Source: Elymus sibiricus (lineage: Eukaryota; Streptophyta; Magnoliopsida; Poales; Poaceae). From it: DNA of 64,000 nucleotides. The notes beneath the pieces are model-generated. The model had not been told where the DNA came from, ran no database searches, and saw only the letters and a list, made by a program, of their open reading frames with translations. Position numbers and translations under genes: made by a program. Positions 10,830 through 22,653 of this stretch are shown one piece after another. How positions within the stretch are numbered: position 1 is the stretch's first letter; every line of letters starts with the position of its first letter. The stretch is taken from the NCBI GenBank assembly GCA_039707655.1, contig CM077674.1, positions 234,647,904 through 234,711,903 on the forward strand, written 5' to 3'.

Positions 10830-12336
10830 TCAGTACGGTAGCCTGACGTTGAGCCTCCTGAGCCAGATGGAGTGCAGCACCATGTGAATCATGTCGAACC
10901 GTTTCGCTGGCCGGTGGAGCACGAAGTGCCGCTGCGCCTGCAGCACCCTGGCACGCAGCACACGGTACCTCCTCTCTGACACGCCCCGCAGGATGGCCTT
11001 GAGCTCCGGTATCCTAGCCGCCGGCACAGTCACCGACATCTTGCTCCAGTCCAGCACGTCGCTGAAGGGCAGCGGGTACCCCTCCGAGATGATCACCGGC
11101 ACGCAGCCGACGAAGACGGACTCCACCACCCTCGGGCTCGCCACCTCGAAGCCGCTGGGGCAGAGGCAGAACCGCGCCCTGGCCATGAGCGCGTGGTAGT
11201 CCTGCCCGGCCTGGAGGTACTCGTGGACGTGCATGTCCGGGTCTCTGCCGACCCAGTGCTGCAGGAGGCTCCTGCGTATGTCGCCGTGCATCCCACCGGC
11301 GAAGAAGGCGAGTGTGGTCCGGTTCTCGGGCGGCAGGCCGAACGTCGGCCTGCGGAGGACGCCGTCCGCGAGGTTCACCTCCGGCAGCGTCGCGTCCTTC
11401 CTGGGCCGGAAACCCTCCGAGGTGTTGGCGTTGCACAGAACCCGGATGGCGTTGCCGTAGAGCTGCCGGTTCCCCTCCGAGACCAACGGCGCCCAGTCGT
11501 GGCACGACACGAGGACGTGGTCGGCGCCGCCGGAGCGATTCCAGTACGGGTGCCTACTGGCGACGACGCGGACGTAGTCCGCCACCAGGCGGCGCAGCGG
11601 CGCGAGGTAGGCGGTGGTGTTGAGGCGGTAGACGTAGTGGACGAGGTTGCATACGCTGATGGGGAGCAGGAAGACGTTGGCCTCGCCGGGGCGGCGCGCG
11701 GCGAAGCGGTTCCGGGGGTCCTCTATCTCGTACAGGAACTGGTCCTCGATGGAGTAGATGTCGGTGCCCGGGCCGAGGTGTGCCAGCGGCGGCTCCCCCT
11801 CCTCGTACATCCATATCTTCATCCTCCTCTCCATCTCCACGTAGCTCCTGTGGAAGGCCCGGGCGTTGCGGTAGATGGCGCCTCGCGGCGCAAAAGCGTA
11901 GGCGACGTCCCTGAAGCTCCGTATCCGGCGGGAGCTCTCGTCCATGGGCGCGCGAGCCGCCCGGCGGATGGCCGCCCGAGACCGAGCCAGGCCGTCCTCG
12001 ATCACGCCTCCGACAACCTATATAAACGCAATGTCAGATCCTACCTAGCTAGCGAACAATTCATCACCGCCACTACACGTTGTGCATGCACGCTACGATA
12101 GATTACCTTCTTGTTGATGGCCTGAGTAGTCGTCGGTAGCAGCCTCGCCTTCTGGGGCTCGCCCGGGACGTGCCGCACGAAGTGCTCCTGGTGCCGTACC
12201 CGTACTCTCTGCTATGGCTCCCTGCTCTTCCACCTCCGGAGACAGTTGACGGCAGCACGACGGCCGCCGCGACGAGGACCAAGGCGATAAGCCCCACCGC
12301 AATGGCGGCGGCGCGTCCGCCACCGTTCCTCTCCAT
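10830..12336 (-). pseudogene. GT47 family (exostosin-like) glycosyltransferase, two exons, apparent frameshift in exon 1
   Basis: Plant GT47 proteins are type II Golgi membrane glycosyltransferases of cell-wall polysaccharide synthesis. Exon 1 (12336-12107) starts MERNGGG and encodes a signal anchor (AIAVGLIALVLVAAAVV) after a short cytosolic tail. Exon 2 (12017-10830) holds the exostosin domain, with [30 protein letters not shown] and [18 protein letters not shown], and ends RLPY-stop. The intron (12106-12018, 89 bp) has GT and AG ends. Joining at those sites needs exon 1 in a frame reading AINKK before the junction, but the ATG frame differs by one base. The frames appear to change near 12200 (about codon 48), consistent with a one-base loss, and an in-frame TAG lies upstream in the second frame. 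So this is either a recent pseudogene or an assembly error. The exact donor substrate is unknown. Confidence 0.8.
12018..12106 (-). other. Predicted intron of the GT47 gene
   Basis: On the minus strand it reads AAGAAG then GTAATC at the donor and TTATATAG then GTTGTCGG at the acceptor. At 89 bp it is a typical small plant intron. The acceptor joins exon 2 in phase 0. Confidence 0.75.
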
Positions 12337-13289
12337 GCATGCAAGGTCGTACCGACTAGCGAGAGATCCTTCCGCGGCCGGGCTGCTGGCTGCTCGCCTC
12401 CTCCCTGGTGTGCAGTGCAGTCGTGCCTCTCGACTATGAGCTGCACTAGCCGTTTGCGTCTCAGTTCAGTTGGATATCAGCCGCAAAAGGCTAACCACGT
12501 TTGACTCGGTGAATTTGGTAGGTTCGTTGCATGCTGCATTTGAATTCAGAGCTGTGCCACTGTGGCAGAGTACGATGAGGACCAGGAGGAGCCACCCGCG
12601 GCGCGCCGCAACCGTTTCGAGTGATGCAGAGTGGGTGTGGGCGTCGGTCACCTTCTCCCGTTGCCAATGGCGGATCCACGATTTCAAACTTGTTTTTTTT
12701 TTTCCAATTTGATATCTAAAATCTCGTAGCAAGAGTGTTTTTTCCTATCACAGTGACAAAACCTAAAGTAGCTAAAGAAATGACAAAAATTGAAAATTAT
12801 TTACTATGCACTCGTACATTTTTTATGGCCACAAACACGGCATGGCGTCATTATGCTTTAGCCTTTAGTTGTGGAAAAATATCTTGTGCAGAAAATATAA
12901 CAAAGCCATCTTTTCAAGTTTGTTGGTAACTGGGATTGGGAGCTATCGAGAGGGAATCAAGCTAGGGATGCTGGCCAACTTGGTCTTGCAGGAGTATCAA
13001 AGCGAGACGCTTGTTGGAGGAGGTCAGCTTATGTGAAAATGTGATGTTTATTGGTCAAATTGCATCACTGTTAACCCATATACCTAATATACACCATATA
13101 TAAAGTTTTATTGCCAACTTTTTGGGAAATGTTAAAAATCTGATGTTCGTTGGGTAAACATGGTGTTGTGCGTGCGAGCACGACACCCGGGGGCCAGGGA
13201 CAACCCCATTTTGTGTTCGGCGAGGGGCTAACACACTCTAGATCGTCTCCTAATGCACGATGGAAAAAGTGCGATGGCACAATAATATT
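12337..13289. other. Upstream region of the GT47 gene, no gene recognised
   Basis: The first few hundred bases should contain the promoter and 5' UTR of the minus-strand gene, but I could not place a convincing TATA box. From about 12655 the sequence becomes AT-rich, with no coding signal and no clear repeat ends. Confidence 0.4.
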
Positions 13290-13820
13290 TTACCCAGGTT
13301 CGAGCCGCTCGGAAGTGTAAAATCCTACGTCCTGCTGATGATATTTGATGGTTGATGAAAGTGTTGATTACAATGGATGGGCACTCGTTGTCGGGGGCTA
13401 CTGTGGTCCTAGCTCTATGGCGTGTATGAGTGCCAAGGGTTGGAACAGGTTTCGAACTCCCTTTTAGTTGGCTATGGACCTCCTTTTATAGTTACAAGGG
13501 GTTACCACAGTAGTTTATACACTGGTGTATCTACCGCATTAAATGCAGGTATATGAGTCGCCCAGATCCCTTGCCGGGAGGCGAGACACATGTCTTGGCA
13601 CACCGCTCTGTTGGTACAGTCATTTTACCAGTGACACGTCGGTGGTGAGGTGTCACGTGCCTAGTAAAAAGGGGTGGTGAATCACCCTGGCCTTCACCTA
13701 ACTGCCTCATGGCTGTACCTCCGTGCTCCAGGCTGTCGCGGGCCGCCGTAGGCCTCGACAGGCCTATACACTAGACCTGCCGCCGTAGGCTCTGTCAGCG
13801 ACAGCTGTCACCGGGGTGGT
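13290..13820 (-). repeat. LTR-like remnant, probably Gypsy, minus orientation
   Basis: The sequence TTTACCCAGGTTCGAGCC followed by a pyrimidine-rich segment containing CCTACGTCCTGCTG resembles the 3' part of the 0.49-kb LTRs at 32259 and 33170. A TATA-like stretch is present on the minus strand near 13490. Neither end nor a target duplication can be fixed. Confidence 0.45.
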
Positions 13821-13823
13821 TCT

Positions 13824-14288
13824 TCACGGGAAGAAGTTGTTCATGGGAGGGCTTGTACTCATGCATTGCCGGGACGATTCCCCGGCAACCCGCTGGTAGC
13901 TGTGCCCGTGGGTGTAATATCTTCCTTTAGTAATCTTGGCCTTGACGTTGTCAATGGTGTTAGAGGACTCCTCCTCAAGGGTGATGTTCTTGCCAGTGTC
14001 TTCACAAAGATCTGCATCTTGAGTACATGTCTTGATGAAGATCTTCATACCTCCATGTTGCCACGAGGAAAAGTGGAGCATGGACTCTTTCTGGATGTTG
14101 TAGTCAGCAAGGGTGTGGTCATCCTCAAGCTGCTTGCCAGCAAAGAGGGGAAACAACTGTTGTAGGGAGAAGATCCCCACTGTCTTGGATCTTGACGAAG
14201 ATCTGAATTCCACCTTAGAAGGGGCATGGACTTGTGTTACCAGGAGGTAACTATTGACTCCCCGCCAAGCAGGACTGTCACGGCCCAC
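13824..14288 (-). pseudogene. Decayed polyubiquitin fragment
   Basis: On the minus strand this contains [20 protein letters not shown] followed by GGMKIFIKT and [13 protein letters not shown]. These match the C-terminal half of one ubiquitin unit and the N-terminal half of the next, with the Gly-Gly-Met junction kept. Key parts are lost: the RLRGG-type tail is altered, about nine extra residues interrupt the second unit, and the segment before FAGKQ is shifted out of frame. Functional ubiquitin tags proteins for the proteasome; this copy cannot. Only about one unit's worth of sequence remains, next to an LTR remnant, suggesting capture by a retroelement or a retroposed copy. The flanking residues of the open frame are not ubiquitin. 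Confidence 0.85.
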
Positions 14289-14322
14289 GCTTGACGGGTC
14301 TGTGCTTCACGGGACCGACACA

Positions 14323-14495
14323 TGGCAAATCAAACATTTTTTAAGGTAATTTATGTTGTCGCGATGATGGCAATTTTCTTTAGCAACCACGGCAAATCCT
14401 AACAAAAACTGAATATGGCGGGTTTGCCATACTTGCTAAGGAAATTTGTCATCCTCGGGACAACATAATTTGCCATAAAAACGTTCATTATGCCC
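14323..14495. mobile_element. Foldback MITE-like element
   Basis: The left arm (14323-14387) and right arm (about 14433-14495) are inverted copies. A 42-bp stretch containing TTATGTTGTC and TTTAGCAA matches its partner with few mismatches. The loop is about 45 bp. I could not confirm a target duplication, so the superfamily is open. It sits directly against the ubiquitin fragment. Confidence 0.7.
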
Positions 14496-15413
14496 TGCTT
14501 TAAAAATCGGACGTTTGTTGGTTATCAAATTCCATTTTTTGGATGTAAAGCAGTACGCCCATGACCTTATATGGATCCACCGCCCTTGCCGCGCCACCAC
14601 CTTGACCCGCCCACCACCAACAGCCGAATCGTCGTCACTTCCACTCGTAGTAGGCGTTTTCGCCGCGCCTTGCCCAAACCATCTCCTTCGTCAAGCCACT
14701 ACCAGCCTGGGCATGCAACCAACCCCCTCACACTGAGGCACTGGCAGCCCCCTCCATCCCCACACAGCATAAGACCCGCACCCATCAACCTACGTCTCAC
14801 CTGGCATTGTTTCATGAGCAAATCTGATCATGTCTCGCAAATGTACATCAACTCTTTGCACAAAGTTAGCAAGCTCTGGAAAAAAACATAGATACTTTTT
14901 ATTTTTGTTTCGTCTGGGAAAAAAGTAATCATGAGGACCATCCGGAATATTTTTGAGTGCTTTCGAGGACTACAATCTTTGGCTCAACCATTGACTCTGA
15001 ATAGTTACATGCAAGTCATATAGTTAGTGTTCCTTCTGAGCCACAGTCAAACCCAGGTTTTGACGATGATTGGGTCGAACAGTAATAGAACCTCGTATAT
15101 TGAAACCCTTGAATTCGAAATATGAAAAAGTAGCTCCAGGTTGGGGGACTACCTCCATTTACGGGGGTCAAAATGGTTTATTCGCTATATCCTTATTTAT
15201 CATTTTAAAAATGTTATAATCTTCCGTTTTACTGGATGGAATTTTAACTAGTAGCCTCCGGTGTCATTTTCCTTCTAAATTAGCTGCTCTCACTTGACTC
15301 TTATAATGAGCAAGCAAACTGGTCGGGGAACAGGGTTGGATCAAAATAAGAATGGGAATAACAATCACTAGTTGAAGTCCAATGTACCTGAAACAATATT
15401 ATGACAAGCTACT
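14496..15413. other. Unassigned sequence
   Basis: I see no gene or repeat boundary here. A proline-rich open stretch at 14571-14891 has no recognisable domain. The last five bases before the LTR (CTACT, 15409-15413) would be one half of a target duplication whose partner is not visible. Confidence 0.4.
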
Positions 15414-16835
15414 TGAAAGCGCAGGATAACTCCCAGAGGGGGGGTGAATGGGAGATTTTTAGAAATTCGTCAAACTCTGAAGAATTTGACGAAGATCAGA
15501 GTGAAGAAATAGAAACGCAAGGGAAACTAAGTCATCACAGAATCAGAGTACATGCAATCAGGATACGTAAGAGTGAAGAACATGCAATCATGCAATCATA
15601 CAAGCATGAAGAATATGAACTGAGAAAATGAAAGATAGCATGATCAAATACTTCAGTTCAAATTCGTTAGAGGATAGATCACAAATTCTTCAGCAGCAGA
15701 ATAAAGTAAGGGAGCGTGAGGAATTTGAAACCAGGTTGGCTCGGTGAAGACACAGCAATTTGGTAGACCAGTTCTAGTTGCTGTATCAACTGTACGTCTG
15801 GTTGAGATGGTTGAGTCGCAACTCAGAGGACACTTAGTCCTCACCGTATTCCTCTTGAGCTAAGGTCACTTAGACCTCGCCCAATCACTCGTGGTAAGTC
15901 TTCAAGGTAGACTTCCGAAACCTTCACAGACTTGTTCACCGGCACGCCACAATTACTCTTGGGTGCTCAGAACATGACGCCTAACCGTCTGGAGGAATGA
16001 CAGTCCTCAAAGGTAACAAGCGTCGGATCACACAGATCAACTTCTTCAGTGATGCTCAATCACTTAGGCTCTGGGTTTTTCCTCACTTAGGATTCTCTCA
16101 AAGTCGTCAGAGGGTGGGTTGCTCTCAAATGACAAGTGTCAAGTTCTCTCGGAGCAGCCAACCAACAAGTGGTTGTGGGGGGCAGCTATTTATAGCCAGG
16201 GGGCAACCCGACATGAATTTTCATAAATGCCCTTCACTGATTCGACCGTTGTTAGGATAAGGATCCACTCGACAGCTGGCACGCGGCGCAACAACGGTCG
16301 GAAAATTGAACTCTCAATTTCGTCGGGGCACTCGTTGTCCTCACAGTAGGCAGATCGCACTGGCGAACTCCTAACTCCTCAGCCTGACCAAATTCGTCAG
16401 CGACCAGATAAACTTCGTCACTGTCGCTAGCAAATGCGTCAGCTGTACTGGAGATTTCCAAAGGCTTCACTTGAAGAGGCTTTTGTGTGTATAGGTTTGA
16501 GTAAGTTTGAGCATCACTTTGGAAATGTGAAATATGTTTCACCTAGACCCCTTTAACAGTACGGTTTTTCCAATGACTCAAAGAAGAAGAAAAGAAACTA
16601 TGAAAACAAAAGTCTTCAAGCTTCAAAGTCTTCACATCAATTTCTTCAAGGGCCGTACCAATTTCATCACCAAATTCTTCACTTGGAGAAATCTATTTTC
16701 AGGGGTCGTCTTCCATGCGTTAAACCAAATCTTCAGGGACTCTGTCTCCTGTGTATACTCACAAACACATTAGTTCCTCAACCTATTTGTCTTCAATACT
16801 CCAAAACCACTAAGGGGGCACTTTATGCACTTACA
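15414..16835 (-). repeat. 3' LTR of the Sirevirus-like element
   Basis: This 1,422-bp sequence runs TGTAAGTGCAT...GCGCTTTCA on the minus strand and is followed (plus direction) by a reverse polypurine tract. It aligns along its length with the solo LTR at 17192-18611, which fixes both ends. Confidence 0.8.
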
Positions 16836-16850
16836 ATCTCCCCCTTTTTG
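16836..16850 (-). other. Polypurine tract of the Sirevirus-like element
   Basis: On the minus strand this reads CAAAAAGGGGGAGAT and directly abuts the LTR start, the expected position for second-strand priming. Confidence 0.75.
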
Positions 16851-17191
16851 GTGATTGATGACAAATTGGTTAGGCTTTCAACGGGAGTAAAAATAATTGA
16901 AATGTAAGTACAGAGTTTGAAGAAATTGATTACAAGATATTGAGGAACTCCCCCTGAAGATGTGTATATGAGGAATTTGCTTTGGATTGCAAATGCACAT
17001 GGCAGGTTGAAATTGTGGAGATCTCCCCCTATATCTTGGAATCCAATCATGCATGATCATAAGATATTTGAGAAATACGAATGCATGACGAAAATTGGTG
17101 TCTGACGAAATTGTGCATGCATGAGCAGATATATTTAAGTTCAGAGCATGCAGGTAAAGCATTGCAAAAGAGTCAGACGACCAACAGTTAT

Positions 17192-18611
17192 TGAAAGCGC
17201 AGGTTATCTCCCAGAGGGAGGGTGAATGGGAGATTATTAGAAATTCGTCAAACTCTGAAGAATTTGACGAAGAACGGAGTGAAGAAATAGAAACGCAAAG
17301 GAAACTAAGCCATCACAGAAACAGAGTACATGCGAACAGGATACATAAGAGTGAAGAACATGCAATCATGCAATCATACAGGCATGAAGAATACGAACTG
17401 AGGAAATAAAAGATAACATGATCAAATACTTCGGTTCAAATTCGTCAGAGGACAGATCACAAATTCTTCAGCAGCGGAATAAAGTAAGGGGGGTGAGGAA
17501 TTTGAAACTAGGTTGGCTCCGTGAAGACAATGGAATTTGGTAGACCAGTTCCAGTTGCTGCATCAACTGTACGTCTGGTTGAGGCGGCTGAGTCGCAACT
17601 CAGAGAACACTTAGTCCTCACCGTATTCCTTTTGAGCTAAGGTCACTTAGACCTCGCCCAATCACTCGTTGTAAGTCTTCAAGGTAGACTTCCAAAACCT
17701 TCGTAGACTTGTTCACCGGCACGCCACAATTACTCTTGGGTGCTCGGAACATGACGGCTAACCGTCTGGAGGAATGACAGTCCTCAAAGGTAACAAGCGT
17801 CGGATCACACAGATCAATCTCTTCAGTGATGCTCAATCACTTAGGCTCTGGTTGGGTTTTTCCTCACTTGGGTTTTTCACAAAGTCGTCAGAGGATGGTT
17901 GCTCTCACATGACAAGTGTCAAGTTCTCTCGGAGCAGCCAACCAACAAGTGGTTGGGGAGCGGCTATTTATAGCCAGAGGGCAACCCGACATAAAATGTC
18001 ATAAATGCCCTTGTCTGATTCAACCGTTGTCAGGATAAGGATCCACTCGACAGCTGGCACGCGACGCAGCAACGGTCGGAAAATTGTACTCTCAATTCGT
18101 CAGGGCACTCAATTTCCTCACGGTAGGCAGATCGCACTGGCGAACTCCTAACTCCTCAGCCTGACCAAATTCGTCAGCGACTAGATGAACTTCGTCACTG
18201 TCGCTAGCAAATGTGTCAGTTATACTGGAGATTTCCAAAGGCTTCACTCGAAGCGGCTTGTGTGTATAGGTTTGAGAAGTTATGAGCATCACTTTGGAAA
18301 TGTGAAATATGTTTCACCTAGACCCCCTTTAACAGTACGGTTTTTCCTATGACTCAAATAAGAAGAAAAGAAACTACGAAAACCAAAGTCTTCAAGCTTC
18401 AAAGTCTTCACATCAATTTCTTCAAATGCCGTACCAATTTCATCATCAAATTCTTCACTTGAAGAAATCTATTTTTAGGGGTCGTCTTCCATGTGTTAAA
18501 CCAAGTCTTCAGGGACTCTGTCTCCTGTGTATACTCACAAACACATTAGTTCCTCAACCTATTTGTCTTCAATACTCCAAAACCACTAAGGGGGCACTTG
18601 ATGCACTTACA
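17192..18611 (-). repeat. Solo LTR of the same family, with target duplication
   Basis: This 1,420-bp LTR has the same ends as the copy at 15414-16835. It is flanked by the 5-bp repeat GTTAT (17187-17191 and 18612-18616). The flanks belong to the 3' internal part of the same element family, so it inserted into a relative and then lost its internal region by LTR-LTR recombination. Confidence 0.88.
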
Positions 18612-18763
18612 GTTATTAAGTTACAACTCATCAAAGAGCAAATCCAATAAGGTTCAAGAGTTGCAACTTAAGCAAAAACAGCCCATATATCGACCTGCTT
18701 GAAGACTAACTCACATTTCTCCCCCTTTGTCATCAAATGACCAAAAGGAGATGAAATGGAGAG

Positions 18764-21700
18764 CTAACGCCCCTGAAGAATATCATCTTGGAGAAGTCGA
18801 GGGAGCGCATTGTTGGGGTCGCGTGATGCAGATGGACCAGCAGCAGTGTCTTCAACAGCTTCATTTTCATCAGTGGTGCATGATGAAGACTCTGAGCTCG
18901 GCATAAGAGGAGGAACTTGAGTTTTCTTGAACTTCTTCCTGGGTGGCTCGGCCCAATCAAAGTTCATTTGGAAGTCCATTTCTGCAAGTTCTTCAGCGGT
19001 CATGAGATGCGAGAGGATGGCCCATGATCTGTCAATAATTTCATGGAGATAGTAGCGGTTCTTGCATACTGAGTTATGTGTCACAGTCATGTTGGCTTGA
19101 ATCACAGCAAACTGACGCTTAACCCATCGATGGTTCTTATCAACTTTCTCGTGCAAGCTGATTAGTAGCTCACGGTCAGTCATGACACGTGGAGCATCTG
19201 ATGTATGAGGTGGTCTTGAAGCTTTAGCAGCAGTATCCTGGCTAGCAGTTTCATCACCAGTGGACTAGGACATTGGCTGGCGAAATTGCCCATCAAGAGG
19301 ATGCATTCCTTCATCTACTACAGCCTTGCCCTTGCCAGGAACTGAGAAGATGGTGCTTTGAAGAACTTCTACTTCTGGCAGATAACTGAGATGATTTTGA
19401 CAATCAGCCTTGTAGTTAATTGAAGATCGGGATCTGATGAATCTCATGATCCATGGAGCATATGGCTTCAGATCAAAAGGTGACTGGGCCACTGTGATCA
19501 AAGTCCTCATGAAGAAATCATGGATATTAATGGAAGTGCCATGAATGATGTGAAATAACAGATTCTTCATAATTCCCACAACTTCTTCAGTATTGGAGTT
19601 GTGACCTTTGATAGGGCTGAGGGTTTTCGCCAGAATACGATAGACCGTTCTTGGCACATGCAGCAAATCCTTCACAAGGAAGGTTATCCTTGGAGCCTCT
19701 CCTTCAGCCAATGGCTTCATAAGCACTTGCATCAGATGGTGTGGCAGTTCAGATTCTTCATAAATCTTCTTTGCTTCTTCTTGGGGTGGATCAGCAGGAA
19801 GAGCACGAAGAAATTCATCAACTGGTGCCTTGTAATGAGTGTCTTCGCTCATCCAGTCCAGAGCCCAAGATGCAATGTCGTCAACGTCTCCAGAGAAATG
19901 CACAGTGGCGTAGAACTGAAGAATTAATTCTTCATTCCAATCGCAGACGTCAGAGCAGTAGCTGAGTAATCCAGCATCATGAAGCACAGCCAATGCGGGC
20001 CTGAAACAGGGAATTGATTACATATCCACATGAGGAATATGGCGATGCGGGAAGATCTTGTTTTTGTCGAACAACAGTGAAGCGTAATAGTTCATCTGTG
20101 TCCGAGTCCAGAAGCGCAGACGCCTGATTTTAGCTGAGTCATAAGGTGACTCACCAATGAAGAAATTCTTCTCTTCGAAGAACTTGGCATTATCGAACTG
20201 AGGCCGTCTGAGGCTTCTGCCAATCTTTGGCATAACTGGGACAGGTTGAAGATTTTGCTTCTTTGTTCTAACATCAAATATTGGTCTTGGGGACCCAGTA
20301 GAATCCTGAGGATCTGTCACAGCAAGAGATTTTGCAATTTCCTCAGCAGTGGCAGTTGGAACTGTATCGGTATCTGCTGAAGGAATTGAGTCTTCGCGCT
20401 GAGGGGATGTATTGATGACATCCACCATCGGGTCATCTTGAGTAGGTTCAACAGATGGTGCAGGTTCAGTTTCATCAGCTGTTTCAGCTGGAATTTCTTC
20501 ATCAATGGTCTGAAGAGACGGCTGTTGTTCTTCAGAACCAGTGTGAATTTCTTCAGTGATAGCGGGTGACTGAGGCACTTGCGTCAGAGGAGTGGTGAGG
20601 GGCGAATTTGGATGGAAAGCTTCCCAAAATTCGTCAATGATTGGAGGGGTAGTTGCACCGTCAATATCCACATCCTCTTCAGTTTCTTCACTACTGCCAG
20701 ATGAAGTGGAAGTAGTGGCATTTTCTTCAGTCCTCGGAACCTGTGATGGCTTCCGTGATGAGACAAGATGAAGTGAAGCATCTTCTTCAACTTCTATTTC
20801 TTCATCCATCTGCTCTGTGGTAGCAGCAGAATGGTTTTCAGCATCATCTTCATCAGCCTGAGGGATTTCATATTCCACCCCATACGGAACAATCTGACGA
20901 TCATCATTGGCAGGAGCAGGGGGCGCTGATGAAATTGGTATAGCATCAATTGGAGCGACTGAAGACAATGGAGTCGTCTTCATTTTCTTCACTGTTTCAG
21001 TGATGGTAGGAGGAGCTGAAGCTTTTCTCTTTTTAGCTTCCTTCTCAGCAGTCTTGGTCTTCTTTACTTCTGATGCAGAAGGAAGGGTGATATTCTTCAC
21101 AGATGAAGGAGTTGATGGTGCTGCTGCTGAGGAATTTGGTGGTTCAGTTTCTTCAGGCGTGACTGAAGCAGTCACCCTGGCAGTTTCTTCAGGAGCAACT
21201 TCTTCAGTTGCCCTATTTTGCACTTGCGGAGATACGGGCGCAGTCTCACTGGCCTAAGTAGTTGGTGGTGGAGCTGAAGAACTGGAAGGAGGCACTATGC
21301 CGAACTTGGCAGCCTCACGCTTGTTGTGCTCATCAACCACTTTGGTGGTGGTTTTGATGAATCTGTCGCGCACCCCACAACAGTGACTTGACTGGCGTTC
21401 AAACTCTTCAGACAGCTGTTGAATTTCAGACTGCAAAATCAAAAGCTGCCAAGGAGTAATAGAGAGCATGTTCTTCCGCAGCTCTTCTCTTTCTGCAGTT
21501 GATGTTTCCTTACTAACTTGGCCTGAGCAATCTTGTGTTTCTCATTCAAAATGAAAGCAGATAATACATGACTTGGGCCAGGTGGCAAGTTTAGTTCGTC
21601 AAGAGGTGTGTCTGGCTTAGTGCACCATATATCAATGAAGTCAAGGAGCTTCTTTGGATCCAGCAGTAATGGAACTGAAGAATTCTTAGCAATTGCAGCT

Positions 21701-22653
21701 TGCTCTTACTTCCTTTTGAGGAATTTGGCGAGTTCGTCCTCATCAGCTAGCCCGTGTTCATCATCATGTGGCACTACGGCCTTGCTTTTGGGACTGGGCC
21801 TTGTTCCACGGCCAGCAGTGACCTTTTTCTTCAGCTTGGGCAGTGAGGACGATGGTTGCCCACTAGCTGAGGCACTTGATGTAGCAATTGAGGCTGTTGG
21901 AAAGCCTTCGATGCACTGGCAAGATGCGAGCACGACCGGTGTTGAAGCTCTGGCTGCTGCCATTGATGAACTTGAAGCAGGAGGAGGCACTGAAGATTTT
22001 GAAATCTTGGGCGCTGAAGCCTTTGAAGCTGCCAGCTGGGCCACTGAGGGCTTTGGGACAGACGGCTTGGGCTTGTTGGCAGGCTTCTTCTGCATAGCCT
22101 TCTTTGGAGTGCTTGCACTGCCACTAGCACCAGCTTCAGCTGAGGCCTTTGTGGCCCTGTTGAATTCTTCAACAGCCTTTTGGGCCTGTTTCTGCAATTT
22201 AGCTTGATGCTTTGCCCATTCTTTGGGGAATTCTTCACCCCTTCTGATGCTTGTAGGATCAGCCACTTGTCCAGGAGCCAACTATGATCTTTTGCATGGA
22301 GGCTTGACTACGAAGTCCTTCATGTATTTGGAAGTGACGAAATTGTAGCTTCTCCACTTATTGGTCCAGTATCTCTTGATCTTTTGCATGCGCGTTTTGC
22401 GCTGCTCCTTGGTTTCTTTTCCATGAGTTTCTTCATCCGGAGTGCAATATCCTTCATACGGATCCTCTGGAATCTCGAAAGCAGTATGTTCCTCTTTCCT
22501 CTTGCCTCCCTTCTGAGGCTTTTTGCCATCAGCCATTTTCTTCAGCTGAGGTTTTTGAACTCGTGAGGACTCTGAACATATTTGAAGGTTTTCCTCAAGC
22601 AATGCTGCAAATGAATTAATTTGATGAGAACCTAGAGATTCGTTGGCAGACAT
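18764..22653 (-). pseudogene. Broken accessory (env-position) ORF of the Sirevirus-like element
   Basis: Five open segments on the minus strand lie in two frames and form one reading unit of about 1,290 codons. It starts MSANESLG at 22653 and ends ILQGR-stop at 18764. Stops interrupt it at 22282 (TAG), 21706 (TAA), 21254 (TAG), 20018 (TAA) and 19265 (TAG). A frameshift lies between about 21500 and 21530. The N-terminal part is Lys-rich, the middle is Ser/Thr/Pro/Glu-rich and probably disordered, and a better-folded part (21000-19270) includes WNEELILQFYATVHFSGD, of a type seen in plant retroelement proteins downstream of pol. Position between pol and the polypurine tract matches the env-like gene of Sireviruses, but I see no convincing membrane segment. 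Function is unknown. Confidence 0.65.

Noticed and set aside
11193..12101. 302-codon ORF on the plus strand across the GT47 gene
   Set aside because: It is antisense to a clear exostosin domain, Val/Arg/Gly-rich, and explained by the high GC content of exon 2.
12093..12446. 117-codon frame as alternative exon 1 of the GT47 gene
   Set aside because: It has no signal anchor and does not join exon 2 in the right phase.
14571..14891. Proline-rich 106-codon ORF
   Set aside because: No domain and no conserved motif; consistent with chance in C-rich DNA.
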